Origin: JAPPLB01 sp965218555
GTDB lineage: Bacteria; Acidobacteriota; Terriglobia; Bryobacterales; UBA6623
Length of the DNA stretch: 64,000 nt
Direction of reading: 5' to 3'
NCBI GenBank assembly: GCA_965218555.1
Contig: OZ244625.1
Span: forward strand, 3,410,001 to 3,474,000
Shown: piece by piece, positions 27,941 through 37,137 of the stretch
How positions within the stretch are numbered: the first letter of the stretch is position 1
Layout: every line of letters begins with the position of its first letter
Notes under the pieces: generated by a model
Database searches by the model: none
Told to the model about the DNA's origin: nothing
Seen by the model: the letters and a program-made list of their open reading frames with translations, nothing else
Program-made: the position numbers and the translations under genes

Positions 27941-29146
27941 TCAGCCGAGGTCGGGCATGTTCTCCCGGAAAATGCCGATGTCTTTGTCGCCGCGGCCGGA
28001 GAGGTTGATGAGGAACGTCTGCCCTTTCGCATCCGGCGCGCGGCGAATCGCTTCGGCGACGGCGTGGGCGGATTCGAGGGCGGGGATGATGCCTTCGAGG
28101 CGCGAGAGGAGCTTTACGGCTTCCAAGGCGTCTTCGTCAGAACACGAGACATATTCGGCGCGGCCTTGATCGTGCAGCCATGAGTGTTCGGGGCCGACGG
28201 TCGCGTAGTCGAGGCCGGCGGAGACCGAGTGGGTCAGTGCGATCTGGCCGTCGTCGTCCTGCAGGAGATAACTGTAGGTGCCGTGGAGCACTCCCGGACT
28301 GCCGCCGGAGAATCGCGCAGCGTGCTCGCCGAGTCCGAGTCCGCGTCCGCCGGCTTCGATGCCCACCATCTTGACGCTTTCGTCTTCGAGGAACGGATGG
28401 AAGAGGCCGATCGAATTGCTTCCGCCTCCGACGCAGGCCATGAGAACGTCGGGGAGTCCGCCGGTCAGGTCGTGGAATTGACACCTCGCTTCCCTGCCGA
28501 TCACAGAATGAAAATCGCGGACCATGCGCGGATAGGGGTGAGGTCCAAGAGCGGAACCAAGCAGATAGTGCGTTGTTTCGAAATGGGCGACCCAGTCGCG
28601 CATGGCTTCGCTGATGGCGTCTTTGAGAGTGCGGCTGCCGGTATTGACTCCGATAACCTCAGCGCCCATCAGGCGCATGCGGAAAACATTGGGGCTCTGA
28701 CGGCGCATGTCCTCTTCGCCCATGTAGACGATGCATTCGAAGCCGAACAGGGCACAGGCGGCGGCCGTCGCGACACCGTGTTGGCCTGCCCCGGTCTCGG
28801 CAATGATACGCTTCTTACCCATGCGCTGGACGAGCAGGCCTTGACCGAGGCAGTTGTTGATTTTGTGCGCCCCGGTGTGAAGCAGGTCCTCTCGCTTGAG
28901 GTAGATTTCCGCGCCACCGAGATGTCGGCTTAGCCTCCTGGCGTGGTAGAGAGGCGTGGGACGGCCGGCAAAGCGGCGGAGGAGGTTTTCGAGCTCGTCG
29001 TGAAAGCTATCGTCGGCGCGCGCTTCGTTGTACGCGATTTCAAGTTGATCGAGCGGAGCAACCAGGATTTCCGGAACATAGCGCCCGCCGTAGGGACCGA
29101 AGTGGCCTAAGGCGTCGGGCAGCGCTGTTGTTGTGGTAGTCGCCAT
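27941..29146 (-). CDS. trpB: tryptophan synthase beta chain
   Basis: 401 residues. PLP-dependent enzyme that joins indole and serine. The PLP lysine is in LHTGAHKINNCLGQ near residue 95; CVGGGSNSIGLF near 238 binds the cofactor phosphate; YVSCSDEDALEA and NLSGRGDKD are near the C-terminus, as expected. The opening GHFGPYGGRYVPEIL is typical of TrpB1. A 210-base gap separates it from trpF, so a secondary promoter is possible there, though none was clear. Confidence 0.96.
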   Translation of the reverse strand: MATTTTTALPDALGHFGPYGGRYVPEILVAPLDQLEIAYNEARADDSFHDELENLLRRFAGRPTPLYHARRLSRHLGGAEIYLKREDLLHTGAHKINNCLGQGLLVQRMGKKRIIAETGAGQHGVATAAACALFGFECIVYMGEEDMRRQSPNVFRMRLMGAEVIGVNTGSRTLKDAISEAMRDWVAHFETTHYLLGSALGPHPYPRMVRDFHSVIGREARCQFHDLTGGLPDVLMACVGGGSNSIGLFHPFLEDESVKMVGIEAGGRGLGLGEHAARFSGGSPGVLHGTYSYLLQDDDGQIALTHSVSAGLDYATVGPEHSWLHDQGRAEYVSCSDEDALEAVKLLSRLEGIIPALESAHAVAEAIRRAPDAKGQTFLINLSGRGDKDIGIFRENMPDLG

Positions 29147-29356
29147 AATCTATCGCTAGTCTCTCAGTTCGGAAGTCGCGTGTGCGCCGGTTCCAGCACC
29201 CCGCCAGGGCTCGGTCTTTTGGGATCTTGATACTCATTGCTGCAGCAATGGGCTTTCATCTCTTTGCCCCGCCGGTAGAGCGGGCACAACATGCTATGCC
29301 CATATATTGCCGTTCGGGGTTTCCGCTTCAAGTCGGGTTTCTCCAGGACCGGGATG

Positions 29357-29986
29357 TTACGCTTCTTTTCCGGAGAGCGCAGCTTCCAAGTACGCTTTCA
29401 CCTTGTCCGGATCTTTCACCCCAGGTCTGCGTTCAAGCCTGGAGCTTGCGTCGACCCCGTGAGGCGCGACTTGCCGCAGAGCCTCGCCGACGTTGTCGCG
29501 GTCTAAGCCACCTGCCAGGATGACGCGGCCGTGCCGCTTCGCCTCCACCGCAATGGACCATGGAAACGTGCGGCCCGTTCCCCCGTAAGCGCCGTTGGAA
29601 GCGGCGTCGAGGAAATAAGCCTCGCAGGGGTAGACTTTCAGGCCGTCAAGGTTGAATCCGGGCGCTACGCGGAAGGCCTTCCAGATTCGAAGGTCGCTCA
29701 GCTTCTCGCAGACCGCCGGGGTCTCATTGCCGTGAAGCTGCACGACGTCGAGCCCAATGAGCGCCGCGATCGTTCGAATCTGCTCCGGCTCTTCGTCAAC
29801 GAACACTCCGACGCGCAGCACTGTCTTCGGCAATACCGCAGCGATCATCGCTGCGTCCTGCGGTGTAACGCAGCGCGGGCTGCCCGAGTAGAAGATAAAG
29901 CCGAGCGCGGTCGCACCCTGCTCGGCTGCGAATCGGGCGTCGCCGGCGTTGGTGATGCCGCAGACTTTGACGATTTCAGGCGGCAC
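29357..29986 (-). CDS. trpF: phosphoribosylanthranilate isomerase
   Basis: 209 residues. TIM barrel with VKVCGITNAGDA (catalytic cysteine) at the N-terminus, LDVVQLHGNE near residue 80 and the phosphate loop VILAGGLDRDNV near 160, ending GVDASSRLERRPGVKD. Starts at a GTG that overlaps the end of trpC by 11 bases, so the two are translationally coupled. It acts just before TrpC in tryptophan synthesis. Confidence 0.94.
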   Translation of the reverse strand: MPPEIVKVCGITNAGDARFAAEQGATALGFIFYSGSPRCVTPQDAAMIAAVLPKTVLRVGVFVDEEPEQIRTIAALIGLDVVQLHGNETPAVCEKLSDLRIWKAFRVAPGFNLDGLKVYPCEAYFLDAASNGAYGGTGRTFPWSIAVEAKRHGRVILAGGLDRDNVGEALRQVAPHGVDASSRLERRPGVKDPDKVKAYLEAALSGKEA

Positions 29987-30779
29987 CTTTGCGCACCCCC
30001 TGAATCAACCCAGCGAGCGCCGAGCCCGGCGCGGCGCGTTTCATCAGGCTCTCGCCGATGAGAAATCCGCGAAACCCCACACCCATCAGTCGGAGGATGT
30101 CGTCGGCGGAGCGGATGCCGCTCTCGCTGACACTGAGGACGTCGCTGGGGATTTTTTTCGCCAGCTCGAACGATGTGCCGAGCGAGACTTCGAGAGTTTT
30201 CAGATTGCGGTTGTTGACGCCGATCAGATCGGCGCCCGTGGCCAAGGCGCGATCCAACTCCGTTTCGTTGTGGACCTCGACGAGCGCGTCCAACTCGAGA
30301 TCGTTCGCTTCTCTCATCAAGTCGACGAGCTCGTAGTCAGTCAAAGCAGCGACGATGAGAAGGATGGCGTCGGCTCCGGCGGCCGCCGCCTGGATCAAGT
30401 GATAGCGATCAAACGAGAAGTCCTTGCGTAACACGGGAAGGCTCGTCGTCGCGCGAGCGGCTTCCAGGTCTGCGAGCGAGCCTTGGAAGAATTGGGGATC
30501 GGTGAGGACCGAGAGCGCCGCCGCCCCACCGGCTTCGTAGCCGGCCGCGATGGCGGCCGGGTCGAACTCGCCGGCGATCACGCCCGCGGACGGCGAGGCT
30601 TTCTTGATCTCGGAGATGATGGCAGGCCGGGCCATTTCCAGAGCTTCCCGAAAGGGTCGGCGTTCCGGACGAGGCAGTGCTTCGATTTCGTCGAGCGGTG
30701 TCTGAGCCTGTTCGAGGAGCAGCTCAGCGCGTTTGCGCGCCATGATCTGGTCCAGCACCGTCATTGCGGCTGCACGCAT
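29976..30779 (-). CDS. trpC: indole-3-glycerol phosphate synthase
   Basis: 267 residues. Typical opening VLDQIMARKRAEL, then PAIISEIKKASPSAG with the catalytic lysine, LPVLRKDFSFDRYHLIQA near residue 140 and IGVNNRNLKTLEV near 205. It makes indole-3-glycerol phosphate. I use the ATG at 30779, which has GAGGA 7 bases upstream; GTG at 30782 or ATG at 30764 are alternatives. First gene of the cluster; trpE, trpG and trpD are not in this window. No attenuator or leader peptide was evident upstream. Confidence 0.93.
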   Translation of the reverse strand: MRAAAMTVLDQIMARKRAELLLEQAQTPLDEIEALPRPERRPFREALEMARPAIISEIKKASPSAGVIAGEFDPAAIAAGYEAGGAAALSVLTDPQFFQGSLADLEAARATTSLPVLRKDFSFDRYHLIQAAAAGADAILLIVAALTDYELVDLMREANDLELDALVEVHNETELDRALATGADLIGVNNRNLKTLEVSLGTSFELAKKIPSDVLSVSESGIRSADDILRLMGVGFRGFLIGESLMKRAAPGSALAGLIQGVRKGAA

Positions 30780-30911
30780 CACAACGTCCTCGCGGAAAGC
30801 AGAATGCGGGGGAGATCTCTCATCGTATCCAGCAGGCGGAAGGCCGTCAACGAACCAGGAAGTAAGGGTTTCATGGCTCGATGCAAACCTTGACCTTGGG
30901 TGTCTGCTTGT

Positions 30912-33114
30912 CTACCGCGACGGGGAAGTCGTCAGCCTGGGAATCGAGACGAAGCGCCCGCTCGCGTCAAACTGAAGTCCGAGGCCGCCGATCCTGCCGT
31001 CCGGGGCCGTGCGGAATTCGAGGACGCCACGCTTCCTATGTGGACCCAATCCGAATCCCAGATCGTAAGGTTGATCGCCGCCGGCGCGGAAGCGTTGCCA
31101 TTCATCAGCGCTACGCCGACTTGGGATCCGTTTGCATTGTTGAAGGGCAGCAGGAGCGAGGGTGCGAGCGCCGGAAGGAGGTCAGTGGGAATGCCGGGTG
31201 ACTTGAAATGCTCGACCGTCGCATAGCTCGTCACAGGGCCCGGATGGAGGATCTCGGCCCAGCCCACGAGTGCCGCTGCGTGTTCACCGGGCGTTCTCAC
31301 GTGAAGCGACGACCAAGGCGGGATCGTTTCGCTGATTTCGGCGGCGCTCAGCTCTTCTGAGCGACCGAGTGAATCGAGAGTGAGGGGCACAGTCAGCGGT
31401 TCCCCCGCATCGGACCGGAACACGATCCTCACGCTTGCCTCAGACGGTGACGGGTTGAGCAGATGCAGATGGGTCTTCCAGCTTCCGCCGGAGGCGATCT
31501 GAGGAAGGACAAGGCGTTGCGGATCTCCATCGGGCTCGATGGTGAGAATGAGCTCGGCGGCGGCTGTTTGCGAATCGCTACCCACAACACTCAAGGTGGA
31601 TAGGAATGCGCCGGTAGCCGCCAGGGTGCCCGAGAGGAGGCCTTGCGAATCGAGTTGCAGGCCGGGCGGCAGCATCCCATCAGCCACACGCTAGGCATAC
31701 GGCGGCTTGCCTCCACGGGCGGTGAGAGGCTGCGAGTGAGTACGCCCCGCCGTTCCACTCGGTAGCCGCGCCGGCGACGTGATCTCAAGCCGGGGCGGGA
31801 TGCGCTCGTCTGGGACGAGAACCGTGTAGCGCTGCGTCGCCAAGCGGGTGGGCGAGGAACTGTCGGACACCGCAATCGTCGGGGTGAAGACACCGGAAGC
31901 TCGCAGTTCCCCGCTGAGTAGACCCGAGGGCGCCAGCGTGAGGTCGGGAGGCAGATCCTCGGCGGACCAGCGATACGGCGGCCGGCCTCGCACTGCTTCC
32001 AACTGCTGGCGATACGTCGTTCCCCTTTCGGTCGTGGGGCGTATCGAAGAGGTTGCGATCGAGATATCCCGGTCTTGGGCGTTCGGGTTCGAGTCGGCCT
32101 TTCGGACACAACTCTGCGGGGTCAGTCCGCGCGAGAAATGATGCTCCGAGCAGGGCTCCGCAGTCATCACCGCGAACATCTGCGTGGGAGTCATCTCACC
32201 GCTGAGAATCGCCTGTTCGTCAAAGCCGTGTACACGGTCGATGAAGCCGCGGTCCCAGTCGGCCTTCGCATCGAAGTTCACCCCGAACCTGCGGTCCACG
32301 AAGACATTGACGACGTTTCCGAATGCAACGAAGAGATGAAAGTCAAAACGTTCGAGCAGCAGGGACAGGATGTCTTGTGCGCGGATGCCTTCGAAGAGCC
32401 CTCCACCGAACAATCGTAGTCGATGTACTCCTCCTCGTAACGATCGAAAACGCGGTTGTATCGGTACTCGATCGGCATTTCCCGCCAGAACCGTTGTACC
32501 GCCTCGAGAGCTTCCGGCCAACGTTGGTGGCCATTGCGGCCGATCATGTCGCTTGTCACGAAGTAGCCTCCCGGCCGCAGGGAGCGTTTGACCTCATCCA
32601 ACAATGTCTCGAGAGCGACGACGTGATGCAGCGACTGGTTGGCGATGACCGCCGTGTATTGCCTGTTCGCCTGCCAGCGGTTGAAGTCGGCTTCCGTGAA
32701 TCTGAAACAGCCGGCAAACCCGGCTTCTTCGGCTTGAGCGCGCCCGCGGATGAGCATCGCCGGGTTCACATCGAGGCATTCGATCGTGAACTTCTTGACT
32801 CCGGACTCGCAGAGCATCCGTGCCACACGGATCTCGGCGTCGCAGTTGCCTGAGCCGATGCTCAAGAATACGGGAGACGTGTCGCCGGTTTTGTCAGCGG
32901 CTTGCGCGAGGTACTCGGCGTAGAGTTCCTCGGCGATCGTGAACCCGTATTCCTCGGCCATGGGTCGGACGTAGGTATCCACCCAATAGTGGAAGATGGG
33001 CGGCAGGTCATGCACGTCATCCAGGTTGCGAAAGTGGTCTTGTTCTTTTTCGAGCTTCTTCTGATAGTCATCGGACCCGGGTTCAGAGCAGGTCGGCCTG
33101 GCAGCGGATGACAT
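30912..33114 (-). pseudogene. broken methyltransferase / He_PIG-repeat gene with three lesions
   Basis: From 33114 the frame encodes a SAM methyltransferase (SIGSGNCDAEIRVARML near residue 85, DVNPAML, later YEEEYIDYDCSVEG). At about 32396-32401 a two-base insertion in GGCTCTTCGAA breaks it; the adjacent frame continues the domain as FEGIRAQDILSLLLERFDFH. That frame runs without a stop into putative-Ig repeats (GRPPYRWSAEDLPPDL). In the second repeat an in-frame TAG at 31691-31693 replaces the expected tryptophan after GGKPPYA; LPPGLQLDSQGLLSGT follows. A last one-base shift near 31022-31035 hides the tail FRTAPDGRIGGLGLQF, which stops at 30912. The fusion of a cytoplasmic-type methyltransferase to normally extracellular repeats is itself odd. 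Confidence 0.8.
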
Positions 33115-33227
33115 TGAGGGAAAACGGCCGAGCGGAGTTCATGACCGTCGAGAACGTATGATACTGCCGGTCGCGACATCCGCGCCTGTGTGCTGGCGGT
33201 GTCGCGTTTCGATAAACTGACACTATC

Positions 33228-34628
33228 GTGTCGCAACAGAGAACATTGTTTCAAAAAATCTGGGACGAACATGTCATCGTCCACAAGTCCGAGAGCCCGG
33301 CCGTCCTGTATATCGATCTCCACCTCGTGCATGAGGTGACCTCGCCGCAGGCCTTCCAAGGGTTGCGCGACAAGGGGTTGAAGGTGCGGCGACCGGATCA
33401 TACGCAGGCTACATTGGACCACAGCATTCCGACGACGGACCGCACGCTACCGATCGTCGACCCGATCGCTGCCAGGCAGGTCGACCAATTGCGGATCAAC
33501 TGCAAGGAGTTCGGCGTGCCGCTTGAAGACCTGGGCAGCGAGGGTCAGGGTATCGTCCACGTGATCAGCCCGGAACTGGGCTTGACACAGCCGGGCATGA
33601 CGGTTGTGTGCGGCGACAGCCATACTGCGACGCACGGGGCGTTCGGGGCGCTGGCGTTCGGGATCGGGACGACAGAAGTCGAGCACGTTCTCGCAACGCA
33701 GTGCCTGCTCCAGAACAAGCCTCAGACCTATGAAGTGCGCTTCGAGGGTGCGCTGCCGAAAGGCGTCAGTGCGAAGGACCTCATCCTGGCGCTGATCGCG
33801 AAGATCGGTGTCAGCGGTGGAACCGGGCATGTTCTCGAATACACCGGCGAGGCGATTCGCTCGCTTTCGATGGAAGGCCGCATGACGGTCTGCAACATGT
33901 CGATCGAAGGCGGTGCGCGGGCGGGCATGATCGCACCCGATGACAAGACATTCGAATATTTGGCGGGCCGCCCGAAGGCTCCGCACGGGAAAGCCTGGGA
34001 CGACGCGCTGTCTCGCTGGCGGCAGCTTCCGACCGATGAGGGCGCAAAGTACGACAAACAGGTTTCGATCGACGCGGCCGCTCTTGAGCCGATGATCACC
34101 TACGGGACTAACCCCGGAATGGGCGTGCCGATCACACAGCCCGTCCCGGACCCATCGACCGCGGCGAACGGCGAGTCCATTCGGAAGGCGCTCGACTACA
34201 TGGCTCTTGAGCCGGGTAAGCCGCTGTTGGGGCATCCAGTGGACGTGGTATTCATCGGAAGCTGCACGAACTCGCGGATCTCCGATCTGCGGGAAGCGGC
34301 TTCGCTGATCAAGGGCCGCAAGATCAACCCCCATGTGCGCATGCTCGTCGTGCCAGGCTCGGAGAAGACCAAAAAGCAAGCCGAAGCAGAAAACCTGCCG
34401 GAGATCTTCCGGTCGGCCGGCGCGGAATGGCGCGAAGCAGGGTGCAGCATGTGCATCGCGATGAACGGCGATCAGCTCAGCCCCGGACAATATTGCGTCA
34501 GCACGAGCAATCGGAACTTTGAAGGGCGCCAGGGCAAGGGCGGCCGCACTTTCCTGGCAAGCCCGCTGACGGCCGCCGCCGCCGCTGTGAGCGGAGCGAT
34601 TACCGACGCTCGGACATTGATGCAATAG
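33228..34628 (+). CDS. leuC: 3-isopropylmalate dehydratase large subunit
   Basis: 466 residues from a GTG start. [4Fe-4S] ligands are in VFIGSCTNSR near residue 345 and GCSMCIAMN near 405. GDSHTATHGAFGALAFGIG near 125 is also diagnostic. It isomerises 2- to 3-isopropylmalate in leucine synthesis together with LeuD, whose gene starts 11 bases downstream. Other leu genes are not in the window. Confidence 0.96.
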   Translation: MSQQRTLFQKIWDEHVIVHKSESPAVLYIDLHLVHEVTSPQAFQGLRDKGLKVRRPDHTQATLDHSIPTTDRTLPIVDPIAARQVDQLRINCKEFGVPLEDLGSEGQGIVHVISPELGLTQPGMTVVCGDSHTATHGAFGALAFGIGTTEVEHVLATQCLLQNKPQTYEVRFEGALPKGVSAKDLILALIAKIGVSGGTGHVLEYTGEAIRSLSMEGRMTVCNMSIEGGARAGMIAPDDKTFEYLAGRPKAPHGKAWDDALSRWRQLPTDEGAKYDKQVSIDAAALEPMITYGTNPGMGVPITQPVPDPSTAANGESIRKALDYMALEPGKPLLGHPVDVVFIGSCTNSRISDLREAASLIKGRKINPHVRMLVVPGSEKTKKQAEAENLPEIFRSAGAEWREAGCSMCIAMNGDQLSPGQYCVSTSNRNFEGRQGKGGRTFLASPLTAAAAAVSGAITDARTLMQ

Positions 34629-34639
34629 GGGTTCTCAAG

Positions 34640-35245
34640 ATGCAGGCAATCAACACCTTCGCTGGCAAGGCCATCGCGCTGCCCGTCAAGGATATCGATA
34701 CGGATCAGATCATTCCAGCGCGTTTTCTCAAGACCGTTGACAAGCGGGGTCTGGGCAAGAACCTGTTCAACGATTGGCGATACCTCGAAGGCGGCAGTCC
34801 GAATCCGGCATTCCTCTTGAATCAGCCCCGCGCCGAGGGCGCTGTGATTTTAGTTGCCGGAGACAACTTCGGATGCGGCAGTTCGCGTGAGCATGCGCCC
34901 TGGGCGCTGATGGGGTTTGGATTCCAGGCCGTGATCAGCACATCCTTTGCCGATATTTTCCAGATCAACTGTCTCAAGAACGGGTTGCTGCCGATCATCG
35001 TGGACGAAGCGGCGCACGCCGATCTGCTCGCATCGGCGGGCGGCGATGAACCGATCGAGCTGGGAGTGGACTTGCCAAACCAAGTCGTGCGATTGCCGGA
35101 CGGCCGAACGGCGTCGTTCCCGATCGATGCGTTTTCCAAAAAGTGCTTGCTTGCGGGTATGGACCAGCTCGACTATTTGCTGCATCAGGACGCAGCCGTT
35201 TCGATGTATGAAGCGAGTCATCTGGAGCGCGTGAGCACGCTCTGA
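34640..35245 (+). CDS. leuD: 3-isopropylmalate dehydratase small subunit
   Basis: 201 residues. The swivelling domain carries DIDTDQIIPARFLK at the N-terminus and the conserved GDNFGCGSSREHAPWAL near residue 75. Standard length for the bacterial LeuD. Co-transcribed with leuC (11-base gap). About 290 bases without a gene follow before the Nramp-like gene. Confidence 0.96.
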   Translation: MQAINTFAGKAIALPVKDIDTDQIIPARFLKTVDKRGLGKNLFNDWRYLEGGSPNPAFLLNQPRAEGAVILVAGDNFGCGSSREHAPWALMGFGFQAVISTSFADIFQINCLKNGLLPIIVDEAAHADLLASAGGDEPIELGVDLPNQVVRLPDGRTASFPIDAFSKKCLLAGMDQLDYLLHQDAAVSMYEASHLERVSTL

Positions 35246-35539
35246 AGCCTCTCCGCCACCCGACGAGGTGCCCCGCATTCCCGGCAGGTGAAAGAGTAAA
35301 GGCACCTTCCGTCCGGCCGCAGAATATACCCTTTTCGGCCTTGGTCCGCGCGCTTCCGGACCTTCAAGATCGGGCCATGGACGGTTGCATCAAAGAGGCG
35401 CGCGCGGTGGGGTCGCAGATGGTCTGCCTAGTCTGCGAACGCATGGATGACAGGAACGCGTTTCGAGGTGTGGTCGAAACCGGCAATGGAATGAACTTCA
35501 GGAACGTTCCGGACGAGAGCGTCTGTTACTATCTTCGGG

Positions 35540-37021
35540 ATGCCCACGGACCAGGACCAAGAAGTTCGAGAGAAAGCCTCCCGGTTTTTTCCACGTTGGG
35601 AAGAGGCGGACCTGCCGCAAGCGCCGGAGATCACGCTGAAGAGTTGGACCGCCCTGATCGGGCCCGGCGTGCTGATGGTGGGCAGCAACATCGGCGGCGG
35701 GGAATGGTTGTTCGGTCCGATCGTGACGGCCCGCTACGGCGGGTCGCTGATGTGGATCGCGACGGTCAGCATCGCCTGCCAGGTGTTCTACAACCTTTCG
35801 ATCATGCGGTACACGCTCTATACGGGCGAGCCGATTTTCGTGGGCTTCTTCCGGACGAAGCCGGGGCCGAAGTTCTGGAGTGTGCTTTATCTCCTGCTGG
35901 ATCTGGGAGGGATATGGCCTTACCTGGCATCGAATGCCGCGGTCCCTTTGGCGGCGGTGATACTGGGACATCTGCCCGGCGCCGAAGACGACGCTTTGGT
36001 TCGGAACCTGAGCTATGTCATTTTCCTCAGTGTTCTCACACCGCTGATTTTCGGCGGCAAGATCTACAACGCCATCGAGCGCATGATGGTGACGAAGCTG
36101 GTGGTTGTGTTGGGGTATCTGACGTTCGTCGGCGTGGTGATGGTCAGCCAGGAGTCGTGGGTCGACATCTTTACGGGCTTCTTCAAGTTCGGGTCGCTGC
36201 CGGAGGGCGACATCGATTGGGCGACGCTCGCGGCGTTCGCGGCCATTGCGGGCGCGGGCGGCTTGTCGAATATGAATTTCTCGAACTATACGCGCGAGAA
36301 GGGCTGGGGGATGGGCTCGCTGGTCGGTGCGATTCCGAGCATGGTCGGGGGCAAGACGATCCGGCTCTCGCACGTGGGCAAAGTGTTTCCGCTGAGTCAG
36401 GGGAACGTCCGGCGCTGGAAGGGCTGGATCCTGCATATCGTCCGTGATCAGGTTGCGATCTGGTCGGTGGGCTGCGTTTTGGGGATGGCGTTGCCGTCGT
36501 TGCTCTCACTGGAGTTCATCCCTGGGGCGGAGGTCGAGGGCCACGCCGCGGCGGCGATGACGGCGCGCGGCATCGCCAACAGCTATGGAGAGGTTTTCTG
36601 GTACCTGACGTTGTTGATGGGCTTTATCGTTCTCGCGCCGGGGCAGATGTCGGACATTGACGGCATCGTACGGCGCTGGACGGACGTGATCTGGACCGGC
36701 AGCCAACGGGCCCGCAAGATGGAAGGCCATCAGGTGCGGAACGTCTACTACTCGATCCTGTTGTGCTACGTGGTCTGGGGATTGATCGCTTTGCGGTTGA
36801 CGCCGAACCCACTGGTTCTCGCGATCGTGACAGGATCGCTGCGTAACATCGGTCTGGGGATTACGTCGCTCCATGCCCTCTATATCAACCACCATCTTTT
36901 GCCACGCGATCTGCGGCCGCCCTGGTATTTGCAGGCGGGTCTGGTGGCGGCGTTCTTTTTCTTCATGGGCATTTCGTCGATTGCGTTCCATCAGAAATGG
37001 ATACAGTTGATGGGTTCGTAG
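35540..37021 (+). CDS. Nramp-related membrane transporter lacking the canonical metal-site motifs
   Basis: 493 residues with about 11-12 hydrophobic helices and a short hydrophilic N-terminus. The first helix reads LIGPGVLMVGSNIGGGEW, where canonical Nramp metal transporters have DPGN in the unwound part; the MPH motif of helix 6 is also not seen. The overall layout and the GPG..xxSxxGxGE pattern place it in the Nramp/APC-fold superfamily. Substrate is therefore unknown and may not be Mn2+ or Fe2+. A paralogous protein is at 53361-54728. No RNA element of the mntH type was seen upstream. Confidence 0.8.
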   Translation: MPTDQDQEVREKASRFFPRWEEADLPQAPEITLKSWTALIGPGVLMVGSNIGGGEWLFGPIVTARYGGSLMWIATVSIACQVFYNLSIMRYTLYTGEPIFVGFFRTKPGPKFWSVLYLLLDLGGIWPYLASNAAVPLAAVILGHLPGAEDDALVRNLSYVIFLSVLTPLIFGGKIYNAIERMMVTKLVVVLGYLTFVGVVMVSQESWVDIFTGFFKFGSLPEGDIDWATLAAFAAIAGAGGLSNMNFSNYTREKGWGMGSLVGAIPSMVGGKTIRLSHVGKVFPLSQGNVRRWKGWILHIVRDQVAIWSVGCVLGMALPSLLSLEFIPGAEVEGHAAAAMTARGIANSYGEVFWYLTLLMGFIVLAPGQMSDIDGIVRRWTDVIWTGSQRARKMEGHQVRNVYYSILLCYVVWGLIALRLTPNPLVLAIVTGSLRNIGLGITSLHALYINHHLLPRDLRPPWYLQAGLVAAFFFFMGISSIAFHQKWIQLMGS

Positions 37022-37137
37022 CTCGATGGGATCCGGTCGAATCGCGTTGCACTAGAGTAGAAAAGTCGGCCATTCGCCCACCTGGGTGACATGCCAAACT
37101 ACGCCGCAGGAAGTTGCCCGCCCCACTGCGACACCGG

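Noticed and set aside
33447..34625. 392-residue frame antisense to leuC
   Set aside because: leuC is unmistakable; the opposite frame is a by-product of codon bias.
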